A stretch of DNA of 55,768 bases, from the NCBI GenBank assembly GCA_913061505.1, contig CAJXSO010000017.1, forward strand, positions 1-55,768, read 5' to 3'. This document shows positions 17,774 through 26,743 of this stretch, piece by piece. The first letter of the stretch is position 1; each line of letters starts with the position of its first letter. This stretch comes from an uncultured Lutimaribacter sp. (lineage in GTDB: Bacteria > Pseudomonadota > Alphaproteobacteria > Rhodobacterales > Rhodobacteraceae). Position numbers and translations under genes: made by a program. A model generated the notes under the pieces. That model made no database searches. It was not told where the DNA came from and saw only the letters and a list, made by a program, of their open reading frames with translations.

Positions 17774-18220
17774 ATGATGACAGATGATGATAAACGGCTC
17801 CTGCGGATTGCTTATGAAGAGGCCAAGGCAGGGTTCGATGAGGGTGGCTGCCCGATAGGCTCGGTTCTGGCGCGGGGCGGGCAGGTGGTGGCCCAAGGGC
17901 GCAACCAGCGCGTTCAGGGGGGCGATCCCATCGCGCATGGCGAAATGGACGCGCTGCGCAAGGCGGGGCGGCAAAAGACCTATCGTGATACGGTGCTTTA
18001 TACCTCGCTGTCGCCCTGCATGATGTGCTCGGGCACCATCGTGCAATTCGGCATTCCGCGTGTGGTGATCGGTGACACCACGAATTTTGGCGGCAACGAA
18101 GAGTTTCTGCGCCAACGCGGCGTGGAAGTTGTGATTGCAGAAGACCCCGATTGCGTGGCCCTGATGAAACGCTTCATCGATGAAAAGCCCGAACTGTGGG
18201 CCGAAGACATTGCCGAATGA
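17774..18220 (+). CDS. Cytosine-deaminase-like nucleoside/nucleobase deaminase (yeast Fcy1 type)
   Basis: A 148-residue zinc deaminase of the CDA/dCMP-deaminase fold. The zinc site and general acid are in AHGEMDAL (H55, E57) and SPCMMCSG (C82, C85). The whole chain parallels yeast cytosine deaminase: IAYEEAKAGFDEGG near the start, a GRNQR segment, TLYT-like LYTSLSPC, GIPRVVIGD, LRQRGVEVV and a closing RFIDEKPELWAEDI. That match is from memory and the two are nearly the same length. It would hydrolyse cytosine (or a close analogue) to uracil and ammonia. This is not the CodA type usual in bacteria. It is the last gene of the operon. Confidence 0.88.
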   Translation: MMTDDDKRLLRIAYEEAKAGFDEGGCPIGSVLARGGQVVAQGRNQRVQGGDPIAHGEMDALRKAGRQKTYRDTVLYTSLSPCMMCSGTIVQFGIPRVVIGDTTNFGGNEEFLRQRGVEVVIAEDPDCVALMKRFIDEKPELWAEDIAE

Positions 18221-18307
18221 CAGCTGTGCGCTTGGCGCCCCTATCGGGGATGCTGGGCCTGTCGTGCATCGCCTTGAAATCCGGCCTGTCAGCCACAGAT
18301 CTTTGGC

Positions 18308-18910
18308 ATGACCGTTTTGCTAAAATCGATCGCCTGGGCGTGGCTGGCGGCGCTGGCGCTTTTCAGTGCAGGGGGTGCCATGGCCTATGAAGAGCCGCGT
18401 TACGCCATTGTGCACAAGGCCGATGGCTATGAGCTGCGCAAATATCACGATCGTGTTGCCGCACAAATCAGCAATGCGGGCAGCGCAAACAGGGCCTTTC
18501 GCGCCTTGTTTGCCTATATTTCGGGCGCCAACCTGACATCGGCCAAGATCAGCATGACGGTGCCTGTCACCCAATCAGAAAAGATCGCAATGACCGTTCC
18601 CGTCACCCAGGGCGATGCTGGCACCATGCGGTTTTTTCTGCCTGCCAGCTACAGCCTAGAGACAGCCCCAAAACCCACCAACCCGGATGTGGAAATCGTG
18701 GGGGTGAAAGGCGGGTATTACGCGGTTTACACCTATAGCGGGCGTGCCAATGACAGAAATTTTGCAGCAGCGCGCAAAGCCTTGCTGGGGCAGTTGGCGG
18801 CGGATGGTATCGTGGCCACCTCGGGGGTGATCAGGGCCACTTATAATGGCCCCTTCACATTGCCGTTCAACCGCAGGAACGAGGCGATGGTGCGGATCAA
18901 CTGGCCTTGA
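18308..18910 (+). CDS. SOUL heme-binding family protein
   Basis: A 200-residue exported protein with a hydrophobic signal sequence to about residue 26 (GGAMA). The mature start EEPRYAIVHKADGYELRKY, the repeated KISMTVPVTQ/KIAMTVPVTQ and the later MRFFLPASY are diagnostic for the SOUL/HBP family. Family members bind heme or tetrapyrroles in eukaryotes; bacterial roles are unproven. It is separated from the cytosine-deaminase gene by about 87 bases with no clear terminator, so it may be partly co-transcribed. Confidence 0.9.
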   Translation: MTVLLKSIAWAWLAALALFSAGGAMAYEEPRYAIVHKADGYELRKYHDRVAAQISNAGSANRAFRALFAYISGANLTSAKISMTVPVTQSEKIAMTVPVTQGDAGTMRFFLPASYSLETAPKPTNPDVEIVGVKGGYYAVYTYSGRANDRNFAAARKALLGQLAADGIVATSGVIRATYNGPFTLPFNRRNEAMVRINWP

Positions 18911-18934
18911 TGGCGCCTTTATGCGTGGCTGTAT

Positions 18935-20599
18935 CTAGGTGTTGCGCTGATAGGTGATCTGCCCGTCGCAAATGGTGATCGCGGCGCGTGCGTGGCCCAG
19001 ATTGGCCACATCCAGTGCCTCTAGGTCGTGATCCATCACCACGATATCGGCCAAAAGCCCTGGCACCAATCGGCCCAGGCGATGCTCGTCAAACCCGGCA
19101 TAGGCGCCGCCGGCTGTATAGGCATATAGCGCCTCGTGCAGGGTGCAGCGGTTATCGGGGCAGTCGGGCGATAGTTTCGGCCGCGTCATCGCCGCCTGTA
19201 TCCCGCGCATCGGGTTGATATCGGTGATCGGCCAATCCGATGAATAGGCCATAGCCACGCCCGCATTGCGCAAGGCCCGGTCGGGAAAGGCCTGTGGCAG
19301 GCGCGCCGGGCCCACCATACTGGCCCAGGGATCGCGCGGAAAATCCATGGCCAGGGGCGGGTGCGATGGCTGGGTCGAGGCCACAACCCCCAGCTGGGCA
19401 AAGCGCGCCAAATCATCGGGGTGCAGCAATTCGATATGTTCGATACGATGGCGGCTATCGCGGGGGCCATTGGCCTGTTGCGCGGCCTCATAACCATCAA
19501 GCGTGCGCCGCACGGCCGCATCGCCAATGGCATGCACCGAAATTTGCAGCCCATGCGCATCGGCCATGACGCAGATTTCGTTGAAACGCTCTGCGCTGTG
19601 CAGCGCGCCGCAGCTGCTGCCATCGCTGAAAGGGGCCAGCGTAAAGGCTGTGCCGCTGTCGATAACCCCATCCATAAACAGCTTTACCCGCCCCGAGCGC
19701 AGCTTTTCGCTGGCATAGTCTGCCCGCATTTTCACCGCATCCGCCAGGGCCGAGACAGGTTTTTCCGGCGTCAGGTGATAGGGCACCTCGGTGCGGCAGA
19801 TCAGCTGGCCTTGCGCCTCTAGGCTGCCAAGCAGGGCCAGCTGGTAGAAATTGCCATCCATATTGTGGATCGAGGTAAAGCCGAAGGCCGCGCAATACTT
19901 CAGGCCCTGGCTGAGCGTCTGCAGGTCTTCGGCACGCTCGGTGGCGGTTGGGGGGTGCTTGGGCTCTTGCCCGGCAAAGCCCAAATCCTCGCGCCCGCCC
20001 GAGGTGCGCAGGGCCAAAACAGGGGCATAGGCAAATTGCTCGCGCAGCTCGCCCGTGGCAGTGCCATCAGCCCCCATCACCACCTCGCAGCCCACAGGCA
20101 TATCGGCGCCCTGCAATAGCCCCGCCCGTTCCAGCGCAACCGTATTGGCCCAGGCTGTGTGGTGATCGCTAGACAGCAGCATCACGGGGCGCTCGGGCAA
20201 GGCCTGATCCAGGTGGTGGCGGGTGGTGGCAATGCCGGGGCCGAACAGATTGTAATCAGCGGCCTTGCAGATCAATAGCCCCTCGCTGGGGTTGGCATCG
20301 GCATAGGCGCGCAGTTTTGGGGCCAGCTGCGCCAGCCCCTGCACCCCCGACAGCTGCAGCAGCTTCAGCCCGTAACCGCCCCAAAACAAATGCATATGTG
20401 CCTCGACAAACCCGGGCAAAACGGTGCAACCTTTGGCATCGATCCGCAGGGTCTGTGGCCCGGCCAGCGCGGCTATATCGGCCGTGTCGCCCACAGCCGC
20501 CAGGCGGTTGCCAACCACCGCCAGGGCCTGGGCACGGGGGCGGGCTGCGTCCATTGTCAGGATCGCGGCGTTTTCGATGATCAAATCTGCAATGGTCAT
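18935..20599 (-). CDS. YtcJ-like metal-dependent amidohydrolase
   Basis: A 554-residue amidohydrolase of the YtcJ/NfdA group. The N-terminal beta-sandwich is followed by LPGFVEAHMHLFWGG with the metal pair H68/H70. Later blocks are QISVHAIGDAAVRRTLDGYE, HRIEHIELL and SSDWPITDINPM, the other ligand regions. A known member, NfdA, deformylates N-substituted formamides; others have diverse amide substrates. No signal peptide is seen. It is divergent from the amidase gene across about 90 bases, so the pair may share a promoter region. Confidence 0.9.
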   Translation of the reverse strand: MTIADLIIENAAILTMDAARPRAQALAVVGNRLAAVGDTADIAALAGPQTLRIDAKGCTVLPGFVEAHMHLFWGGYGLKLLQLSGVQGLAQLAPKLRAYADANPSEGLLICKAADYNLFGPGIATTRHHLDQALPERPVMLLSSDHHTAWANTVALERAGLLQGADMPVGCEVVMGADGTATGELREQFAYAPVLALRTSGGREDLGFAGQEPKHPPTATERAEDLQTLSQGLKYCAAFGFTSIHNMDGNFYQLALLGSLEAQGQLICRTEVPYHLTPEKPVSALADAVKMRADYASEKLRSGRVKLFMDGVIDSGTAFTLAPFSDGSSCGALHSAERFNEICVMADAHGLQISVHAIGDAAVRRTLDGYEAAQQANGPRDSRHRIEHIELLHPDDLARFAQLGVVASTQPSHPPLAMDFPRDPWASMVGPARLPQAFPDRALRNAGVAMAYSSDWPITDINPMRGIQAAMTRPKLSPDCPDNRCTLHEALYAYTAGGAYAGFDEHRLGRLVPGLLADIVVMDHDLEALDVANLGHARAAITICDGQITYQRNT

Positions 20600-20689
20600 T
20601 TTGCACCGTTTCCCCGTGGCTTTGGCAAACAGTCATTGACGGGCGGGCGGCTGTCAATACGACTGGTGCCAGATGATAAAGGGCCCTGC

Positions 20690-22375
20690 ATGCACATTTT
20701 TGAAACCTCGATCCGCGATTTGGCGCAACACCTACAGGCGGGCAGGCTGCGCGCGGTGGATCTGGTGGCGCAGTGTTTGGCGCGCATCAATCGCCTTGAT
20801 CGCGCAGGCCCCTGCCTGAATGCGGTGCCGGTGTTGAACCCGGCCGCGCTGGAGGAGGCGCGCGCATCTGATCAGCGCCGCGCTGAGGGGCGTGCCCTGG
20901 GGCTGCTCGATGGCATTCCCTACACGGCCAAAAACAGCTTTAAGGTGAAAGGGCTTAGCGTGGCCTGCGGCTCGCCCGCCTTTGCCGGGCTGGTGGCCCA
21001 AGATGATGCCTTTGCCATCGAACGCTTGCGCGCAGCGGGGGCGGTTTTGATCGGGCTTACCAATATGCCGCCCATGGCCAATGGGGGCATGCAACGGGGG
21101 CTTTATGGGCGGGCAGAAAGCCCTTATAACCCGGCCTTTCTGACATCGGCCTTTGCCTCGGGCTCGTCCAACGGGTCGGGCACGGCCACAGCGGCGGGGT
21201 TTGCCAGCTTTGGCCTGGGCGAAGAAACCTGGAGCAGCGGGCGGGCGCCTGCGGCCAATAATGGCCTATGCGCCTATACCCCCAGCCGTGGTGTGATCAG
21301 CGTGCGGGGCAATTGGCCCTTGGTGCCCACCATGGATGTGGTGGTGCCCCATACCCGCAGCATGGCCGATATGCTGGATGTTTTGGATGTGCTCGTTGCC
21401 GATGATCCGCTCACGCGGGGGGATTTCTGGCGCGCCCAGCCCTGGCTGCCCATTCCCAGCGCCGCGGCCCATCGCCCGCCCTCTTATGCAGCGCTGGCCG
21501 CAGGGGCCACGCTGGCGGGCAAGCGCTTTGGCGTGCCGGGCATGTATATCAACCAAGATCCGCAGGCTGGCACCAACCCCGCAGGCGGAATTGGCGGCGC
21601 AACGGGGCAAAAAATTATCACCCGCCCCACCATGCTGGCGCTGTTTCAGGCGGCCTGCAAGGCCATCACTGCCGCGGGTGGGCAGGTGGTGGTGACAGAT
21701 GATTTCCCCCTGGTCAGCCACTACGAGGCCGACAGGCCCGGCGCCCCCAGTATCAAAACCCGTGGCCTGCTGCCTGATGGGTTTTTGAAACGTGAGATCA
21801 CAGATCTATCGGCCTGGGCCTGGGATGATTTCCTGCGCGCCAATGATGACCCGGCGTTAAACCGCCTGGCCGATGTGGATGGCGCCTGCATTTTTCCCGC
21901 GCCCCCCGGTGCCCTGCCAGATCGCTACAGCGGGTTTGACGATGATATCGCCAGCTATCCCCAGCACATACGCGACAACCCCATCGCCCGGTTTCAAGAT
22001 ATTCCTACGCTGGCCGCAGGCCTGCAGGGGCTAGAGGCCATGCGCAAGCTGGATCTGGAAGATTGGATGGATCATCTGCAGCTGGATGCGGTGATTTTCC
22101 CAGCGCTGGCCGATATTGGGCCTGCGGATGCCGATACAAACCCCGCCTCGGCCGATCTGGCATGGCGCAATGGCGTGTGGGTGGCCAATGGCAATCTGGC
22201 GATCCGCCATATGGGGGTGCCCACCGTGACCGTGCCCATGGGGGTTTTGGCCGATATTGGCATGCCTGGCGGGCTTACCTTTGCCGGGCGCGGGTGGCAG
22301 GATGCGCAGCTCTTGGGCTTTGCCACCGCGTTCGAGCGCACGGGAAACTATCGCGTGGCGCCTAATTTAGGGTGA
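20690..22375 (+). CDS. Amidase (amidase-signature family)
   Basis: A 561-residue amidase. The Ser-cisSer-Lys triad is visible as K81 in YTAKNSF, S160 in GSSNGSG and S183 in ETWSSGRAPAANNG. The usual GGS before the nucleophile is here W-S-S, which is atypical but keeps the serine. AAAGGG lies 6-7 bases before the ATG at 20690; the frame open to 20390 overlaps the divergent gene and is unlikely to be used. It is longer than the common 460-500 residues because of additions in the C-terminal half. Its 3' end overlaps the convergent nitrilase-family gene by 14 bases. Substrate unknown. Confidence 0.9.
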   Translation: MHIFETSIRDLAQHLQAGRLRAVDLVAQCLARINRLDRAGPCLNAVPVLNPAALEEARASDQRRAEGRALGLLDGIPYTAKNSFKVKGLSVACGSPAFAGLVAQDDAFAIERLRAAGAVLIGLTNMPPMANGGMQRGLYGRAESPYNPAFLTSAFASGSSNGSGTATAAGFASFGLGEETWSSGRAPAANNGLCAYTPSRGVISVRGNWPLVPTMDVVVPHTRSMADMLDVLDVLVADDPLTRGDFWRAQPWLPIPSAAAHRPPSYAALAAGATLAGKRFGVPGMYINQDPQAGTNPAGGIGGATGQKIITRPTMLALFQAACKAITAAGGQVVVTDDFPLVSHYEADRPGAPSIKTRGLLPDGFLKREITDLSAWAWDDFLRANDDPALNRLADVDGACIFPAPPGALPDRYSGFDDDIASYPQHIRDNPIARFQDIPTLAAGLQGLEAMRKLDLEDWMDHLQLDAVIFPALADIGPADADTNPASADLAWRNGVWVANGNLAIRHMGVPTVTVPMGVLADIGMPGGLTFAGRGWQDAQLLGFATAFERTGNYRVAPNLG

Positions 22376-23150
22376 CGGCGCGGAAATCTGCGTGCTGGGT
22401 GGAAAGCCCCGGCGCTTGCCCGCCAAGATCGGCGATCAGCAGCGCGGGGCTGTGGCCTGCGCGCGCCAGGCTGGCGCCATTGGCATCCACAATCACCGAC
22501 CCGCCGCCATAGCGCAAATCGCCCTCGGCGCCGCAATAATTGGCATAGGCCACGGCCAGGCCGTTTTCTGCGGCGCGCGCCGGCACGATCAGATCTGACA
22601 CATTTTCAAATCCAGCCGGGTTGGCCGTGGGGACCAGCACCAGATCAACCCCGCGCGCCTTTAGCGCCCAGGCATGTTGGGCAAATTCAATATCATAGCA
22701 GATCAGCAGGCCAATATGATGGCCGCGAAACTGAAAGCTGGCATAGCGATCACCGGGGGTGAACACCGCTTTTTCCTGTGGGCCAAACAGCTGTATTTTG
22801 CGGTAATGGGCCAGTTTTGCCCCATCGGGCCCATAGGCCGAGGCGGCATTGTAAATATCGGCCCCTGCCAATTCGGCCCAGCCAATCACCAGCCCGCACT
22901 GATGCTCTGCGGCCAGTTGCGCAAATTGGCGCTCCCACGCGCCGCCTTGGGGTTGGGCCATGCGGGCGTGCAGCTGGGGTTGGTTGTAGCCGGGCAGGAA
23001 CAGCTCGGGGAAAACCACCATTTCGGCCCCGGCCAGCGCGCAGGCCTTTAGCGTGCAGGCCAGGGTGTGAAAGGCCGCGCTGATATCTTGGGCCGATTGC
23101 AGGCCCGCGTGCCCACCCAATGGCTGGCCCTGATAGATGCCAATTTTCAT
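22362..23150 (-). CDS. Carbon-nitrogen hydrolase (nitrilase superfamily)
   Basis: A 262-residue nitrilase-superfamily amidase. The catalytic triad is E49 in VVFPELFLPGY, K118 in HYRKIQLFG and C151 in LLICYDIEF. The size and motifs fit the omega-amidase/N-carbamoyl-putrescine amidase/(R)-amidase branches; which one cannot be told by eye. AAAGGGG lies 7 bases before the ATG. It is tail-to-tail with the amidase gene, overlapping by 14 bases, so antisense transcription is possible. Confidence 0.9.
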   Translation of the reverse strand: MKIGIYQGQPLGGHAGLQSAQDISAAFHTLACTLKACALAGAEMVVFPELFLPGYNQPQLHARMAQPQGGAWERQFAQLAAEHQCGLVIGWAELAGADIYNAASAYGPDGAKLAHYRKIQLFGPQEKAVFTPGDRYASFQFRGHHIGLLICYDIEFAQHAWALKARGVDLVLVPTANPAGFENVSDLIVPARAAENGLAVAYANYCGAEGDLRYGGGSVIVDANGASLARAGHSPALLIADLGGQAPGLSTQHADFRAVTLN

Positions 23151-23290
23151 CGCGCGCCCCTTTGGTATGCTTTCCCGCCTTTATCTCAGCGCCGGGCAGG
23201 GGGGATCAATTAGTTGCTTCCTAACCAATGCTTCCGCAGCGTGGTCTTGGCGCCTTGGTGTTCTTTGTTACCATCGCCCCACCAGCCAAG

Positions 23291-25372
23291 ATGGAGCAAA
23301 CTTTGCGTGATCCCCGTTATGATATCTTATTCGAGCCGCTGAAAATTGGCCCCGTTACGGCCAAGAACCGCTTTTATCAGGTGCCCCATTGCAATGGGGC
23401 GGGCTATCGCGACCCGTCTGCCGCAGCCGCGATGCGAGGTATCAAATCCGAAGGGGGCTGGGGGGTGATTTTCACCGAACAGACGGAAATGCACCACAGC
23501 TCGGAAATCACCCCCTTTATCGAGCTGCGCCTGTGGGAAGACAAAGACATACCCATGCTGGCGCGTATGGCCGATAAGATGAAAGAGCATGGCGCGCTGG
23601 CAGGCATTCAGCTGGCCTATTCGGGCATAAATGGCCCGAATTTCTACACCAAAGAGGTGCCCCTGGCTGTGTCGGGCGGGCCCATTCGCACCTTTACCAA
23701 CGATCCGGTGCAAGCGCGTGCGCTGACAAAAGACGATATCAAAGACCTGCGCCGCTGGTTTGTGAACGCGGCCAAACGGGCCAAAACCGCGGGTTTTGAC
23801 CTGATTTGCCTTTATGGCGCCCATGGCTTTGGCATTTTTCAACATTTTCTCAGCCGCGCCACCAATATGCGCGACGATGAATATGGCGGCAGCCTGGAAA
23901 ACCGCGCGCGGTTTGCGCGTGAAGTTATCGAAGATATGCGCGCAGCCGTGGGCGATAGCATGGGCATCACCATGCGGGTGTCGCTGGATGAAACCATTGA
24001 TGATTTGGGCTTTTCAAACGCGGAATTGCGCGATTTCATCGAGATGAACAAAGATTTGCCCGATCTGTGGGATCTGGCCCATGGCACCTGGGAAGACTGT
24101 TCTGGCCCCTCGCGGTTCAAGGGCGAGGCCGCGCAAGAGGCTTTGGTGACGGGCATTCGCGCATTGTCGCAAAAGCCGGTTGTGGGGGTGGGGCGCTTTA
24201 CCTCGCCCGATGTGATGGCGCGCATGCTGCGCAGTGGCACGTTAGATGCCATCGGCTGCGCGCGCCCCTCGATCGCAGACCCGTTTTTGCCGCAAAAAAT
24301 CGATCAGGGCCGCATCGATGATATCCGCGAATGTATCGGCTGCAATATTTGCATCACGGGCGATATGACCATGTCGATCAGCCGCTGCACGCAAAACCCC
24401 ACCTTTATGGAGGAATGGCGCAAGGGCTGGCACCCCGAGCGGATGAATGCCAAAGGCCCCAGCCAATCGGTGCTGGTTGTGGGGGCCGGGCCTGCCGGGC
24501 TAGAGGCCACCCGCGCCTTGGCCGAGCGTGGCTATGATGTGGCGCTGGCCGAGGCGGGCACCGCTTTGGGCGGGCGCGTGGCCAAAGAGCGGCTGTTGCC
24601 CGGCCTTTCCGCCTGGGGGCGCGTGGCCGATTACCGCGCCTATCAAATTGGCAAAAAAACCAATGTAGACACCTATTTCGACAGCCATCTTGATGCCGCG
24701 GGCATTTTGGAATTTGGCTTTCAGCATATCTGTATCGCCACAGGCAGCACATGGCGGCGCGATGGTGTCAGCCGCCAGCACGTGGCGCCAATGCCGATAG
24801 ATCCCTTGATGCCGGTGTTCACCCCCGATGATATTATGGCGGGCCGTTTGCCCCAGGGCGATGTGGTGATCTATGACGACGATCATTATTACATGGGCGG
24901 CGTTTTGGCCGAGCTTTTGCAAAGCAAGGGCTGTGCGGTCACGCTGGTTACCCCCTCGGCCTATGTGTCGGATTGGACGGTGAACACGTTAGAACAGCAC
25001 AGCATCCACCGCCGTTTGGCGCAGATGGGGGTTGAGATTGTGCTGAACCGTGGGGTTGTGGCCATCGGATCTGATCATGTGGATAGCAATTGCACCTATA
25101 CTGATAAGATTACGCCAATTGCCGCGCAGGCCGTGGTTGTTGTGGCCTCGCGCCAGCCAAATGATGCGCTGTTTCATGGTTTGATGGCGCGCTGGGCCGA
25201 TTGGGGCGATGCGGGTATTCTGTCGGTGCAGCGTATTGGCGATGCCGAGGCGCCGGGCCCCATTGCCTGGGCCACCTATGCCGGGCACCGCTATGCGCGG
25301 GAATTGGATGGGCCTGATATTGGCGATGCGCTGCCATTCCGGCGTGAAATCACGGCCCTAGCCGATATCTAG
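23291..25372 (+). CDS. TMADH-family amine dehydrogenase, histamine-dehydrogenase-like
   Basis: A 693-residue iron-sulfur flavoprotein: an old-yellow-enzyme FMN barrel (1-340), a 4Fe-4S site and a C-terminal pyridine-nucleotide-disulfide-like domain (GAGPAGLEA near 400). RFYQVPHC places C34 as the covalent 6-S-cysteinyl-FMN residue. C348, C351, C354 and C366 are the cluster ligands. Y175, H178 and D269 match the TMADH triad. The substrate bowl of TMADH (Tyr60, Trp264, Trp355) is replaced by Q64, W267 and D358, the combination reported for histamine dehydrogenase (from memory). It probably oxidises a primary amine to an aldehyde plus ammonia. I prefer the ATG at 23291 because it gives the family N-terminus; 23228 is possible. 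A Pot-type importer follows. Confidence 0.88.
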   Translation: MEQTLRDPRYDILFEPLKIGPVTAKNRFYQVPHCNGAGYRDPSAAAAMRGIKSEGGWGVIFTEQTEMHHSSEITPFIELRLWEDKDIPMLARMADKMKEHGALAGIQLAYSGINGPNFYTKEVPLAVSGGPIRTFTNDPVQARALTKDDIKDLRRWFVNAAKRAKTAGFDLICLYGAHGFGIFQHFLSRATNMRDDEYGGSLENRARFAREVIEDMRAAVGDSMGITMRVSLDETIDDLGFSNAELRDFIEMNKDLPDLWDLAHGTWEDCSGPSRFKGEAAQEALVTGIRALSQKPVVGVGRFTSPDVMARMLRSGTLDAIGCARPSIADPFLPQKIDQGRIDDIRECIGCNICITGDMTMSISRCTQNPTFMEEWRKGWHPERMNAKGPSQSVLVVGAGPAGLEATRALAERGYDVALAEAGTALGGRVAKERLLPGLSAWGRVADYRAYQIGKKTNVDTYFDSHLDAAGILEFGFQHICIATGSTWRRDGVSRQHVAPMPIDPLMPVFTPDDIMAGRLPQGDVVIYDDDHYYMGGVLAELLQSKGCAVTLVTPSAYVSDWTVNTLEQHSIHRRLAQMGVEIVLNRGVVAIGSDHVDSNCTYTDKITPIAAQAVVVVASRQPNDALFHGLMARWADWGDAGILSVQRIGDAEAPGPIAWATYAGHRYARELDGPDIGDALPFRREITALADI

Positions 25373-25645
25373 GCGGGCGTGTGATTCGGCGAAAGGCCTG
25401 GCCTGCCATATGGCAGCTGCCCGGTTTTTCACCGCTTTGCCCAAATCCGCGCCGCGGGCCTGTGCCTGTGGCTTTGTCGGTGTGTGGGCAGGGGGCGATT
25501 GCCTGTCTGTGGCGGGCTTAGCCAAATCCTAACAATCGCTGTGGCACACCGTTATTTGGGTTTGCGGTGTTCCTTCCCTAGTCTGTCACTATGGCTGGCG
25601 GGCCTTGGTGTGCTGGTCTTTCATGCACGCCAACAAGCGGGGGAG

Positions 25646-26743
25646 ATGCATTTGCAACCGGATCGGCCCATTGCTGTCGATATTCGCGACGCCGTGAAAA
25701 CCTATGGCGATTTCACCGCGCTAAATCATGTGTCTTTGGCCATTGAGGATAACGAGTTTTTCACGCTGCTTGGCCCATCGGGATGCGGGAAAACCACGCT
25801 TTTGCGGATGATTGCGGGGTTCGAAGATGTCAGCGCCGGCGACATCTTGCTGTTTGGCCAGCCCATCGCAAATTTGCCGCCCTATCAGCGGCCGGTGAAC
25901 ACGGTGTTCCAAAACTACGCGCTGTTTCCGCATATGAGCGTTTTGGAAAACGTCAGTTTCGGGCTGGAAATGCTGGGCCAAAGCAAGGCGCAGGCGCGGG
26001 GGCGGGCGGCAGAGGTGCTGGATATGGTGCAGCTGGCCCAATTTGCCGCGCGCAAACCCGCCCAGCTATCCGGCGGCCAGCAACAGCGGGTGGCCTTGGC
26101 GCGGGCCTTGGCGCCCCAGCCTAAGGTGTTGCTGTTGGACGAGCCGCTATCGGCGCTGGATTTGAAACTGCGCAAAGCCATGCAGCTGGAATTGAAACAT
26201 CTGCAGCGCGAAACTGGCATCACCTTTATTTTTGTCACCCACGACCAAGAAGAGGCGCTGACCATGTCAGACCGCATCGCGGTGATGTCGGCGGGGCAAG
26301 TGCAGCAACTGGGCCAGGCCCGCGATATTTACGAGCGCCCCGTAAACCGTTTTGTGGCCGATTTTATCGGTGACACAAACCTGATCGAGGTGGTGGTGAC
26401 GCAGCTCGATACGGCGCACGCCAGCTGCCAAATGGCTGGTGGGCATGTGCTGCAATGCCAGGCGGTGACAGGGGCGCAGGTGGGGGCAAAGGCGCATCTT
26501 TCGCTACGCCCCGAGCGGCTGTTTTTAACCAAGGCCGATGCCGCCCCTGGTGGCCTAAGGGGGCGGGTGCGGGAAAATATCTTTATCGGCACAGATATTA
26601 CAACCATCGTTGCGCTGGATCAGGGGCCCAGCTTTACCATCCGCGCCTCGAATTCGGCGCGTGGCAATGCGCGGGTATTTGAGCCTGGCACAGATGTGGT
26701 GATCAACGCAGAGCAAGGGGCAGGGCGCCTCTTGGTGTCATAA
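25646..26743 (+). CDS. Pot-type ABC transporter ATP-binding protein (PotA-like)
   Basis: A 365-residue ATPase with Walker A GPSGCGKTT at 43-51, Q-loop TVFQNYALFPHMSV, signature LSGGQQQRVALARAL and Walker B VLLLDEPLSALD. A C-terminal TOBE region follows from about 250. The frame is open back to 25484, but those residues are unlike the family and the ATG at 25646 starts the normal N-terminus; the G-rich stretch is directly adjacent, so the ribosome-binding site is cramped. The gene is first in an A-B-C-D order importer downstream of the amine dehydrogenase. Confidence 0.93.
   Translation: MHLQPDRPIAVDIRDAVKTYGDFTALNHVSLAIEDNEFFTLLGPSGCGKTTLLRMIAGFEDVSAGDILLFGQPIANLPPYQRPVNTVFQNYALFPHMSVLENVSFGLEMLGQSKAQARGRAAEVLDMVQLAQFAARKPAQLSGGQQQRVALARALAPQPKVLLLDEPLSALDLKLRKAMQLELKHLQRETGITFIFVTHDQEEALTMSDRIAVMSAGQVQQLGQARDIYERPVNRFVADFIGDTNLIEVVVTQLDTAHASCQMAGGHVLQCQAVTGAQVGAKAHLSLRPERLFLTKADAAPGGLRGRVRENIFIGTDITTIVALDQGPSFTIRASNSARGNARVFEPGTDVVINAEQGAGRLLVS

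Noticed and set aside
23228-23290. A 21-residue longer start for the amine dehydrogenase
   Set aside because: The extension has no counterpart in TMADH-type enzymes, whose N-terminus aligns from the ATG at 23291; neither start has a strong ribosome-binding site, so some doubt remains.
25484-25645. An N-terminal extension of the PotA-like ATPase, with a hydrophobic stretch
   Set aside because: PotA-type ATPases are cytoplasmic and begin near residue 1 of the 25646 start. The extension has no family counterpart, so I treat 25373-25645 as non-coding. It contains a 14-bp palindrome CTGCCATATGGCAG at 25403-25416 with no clear role.
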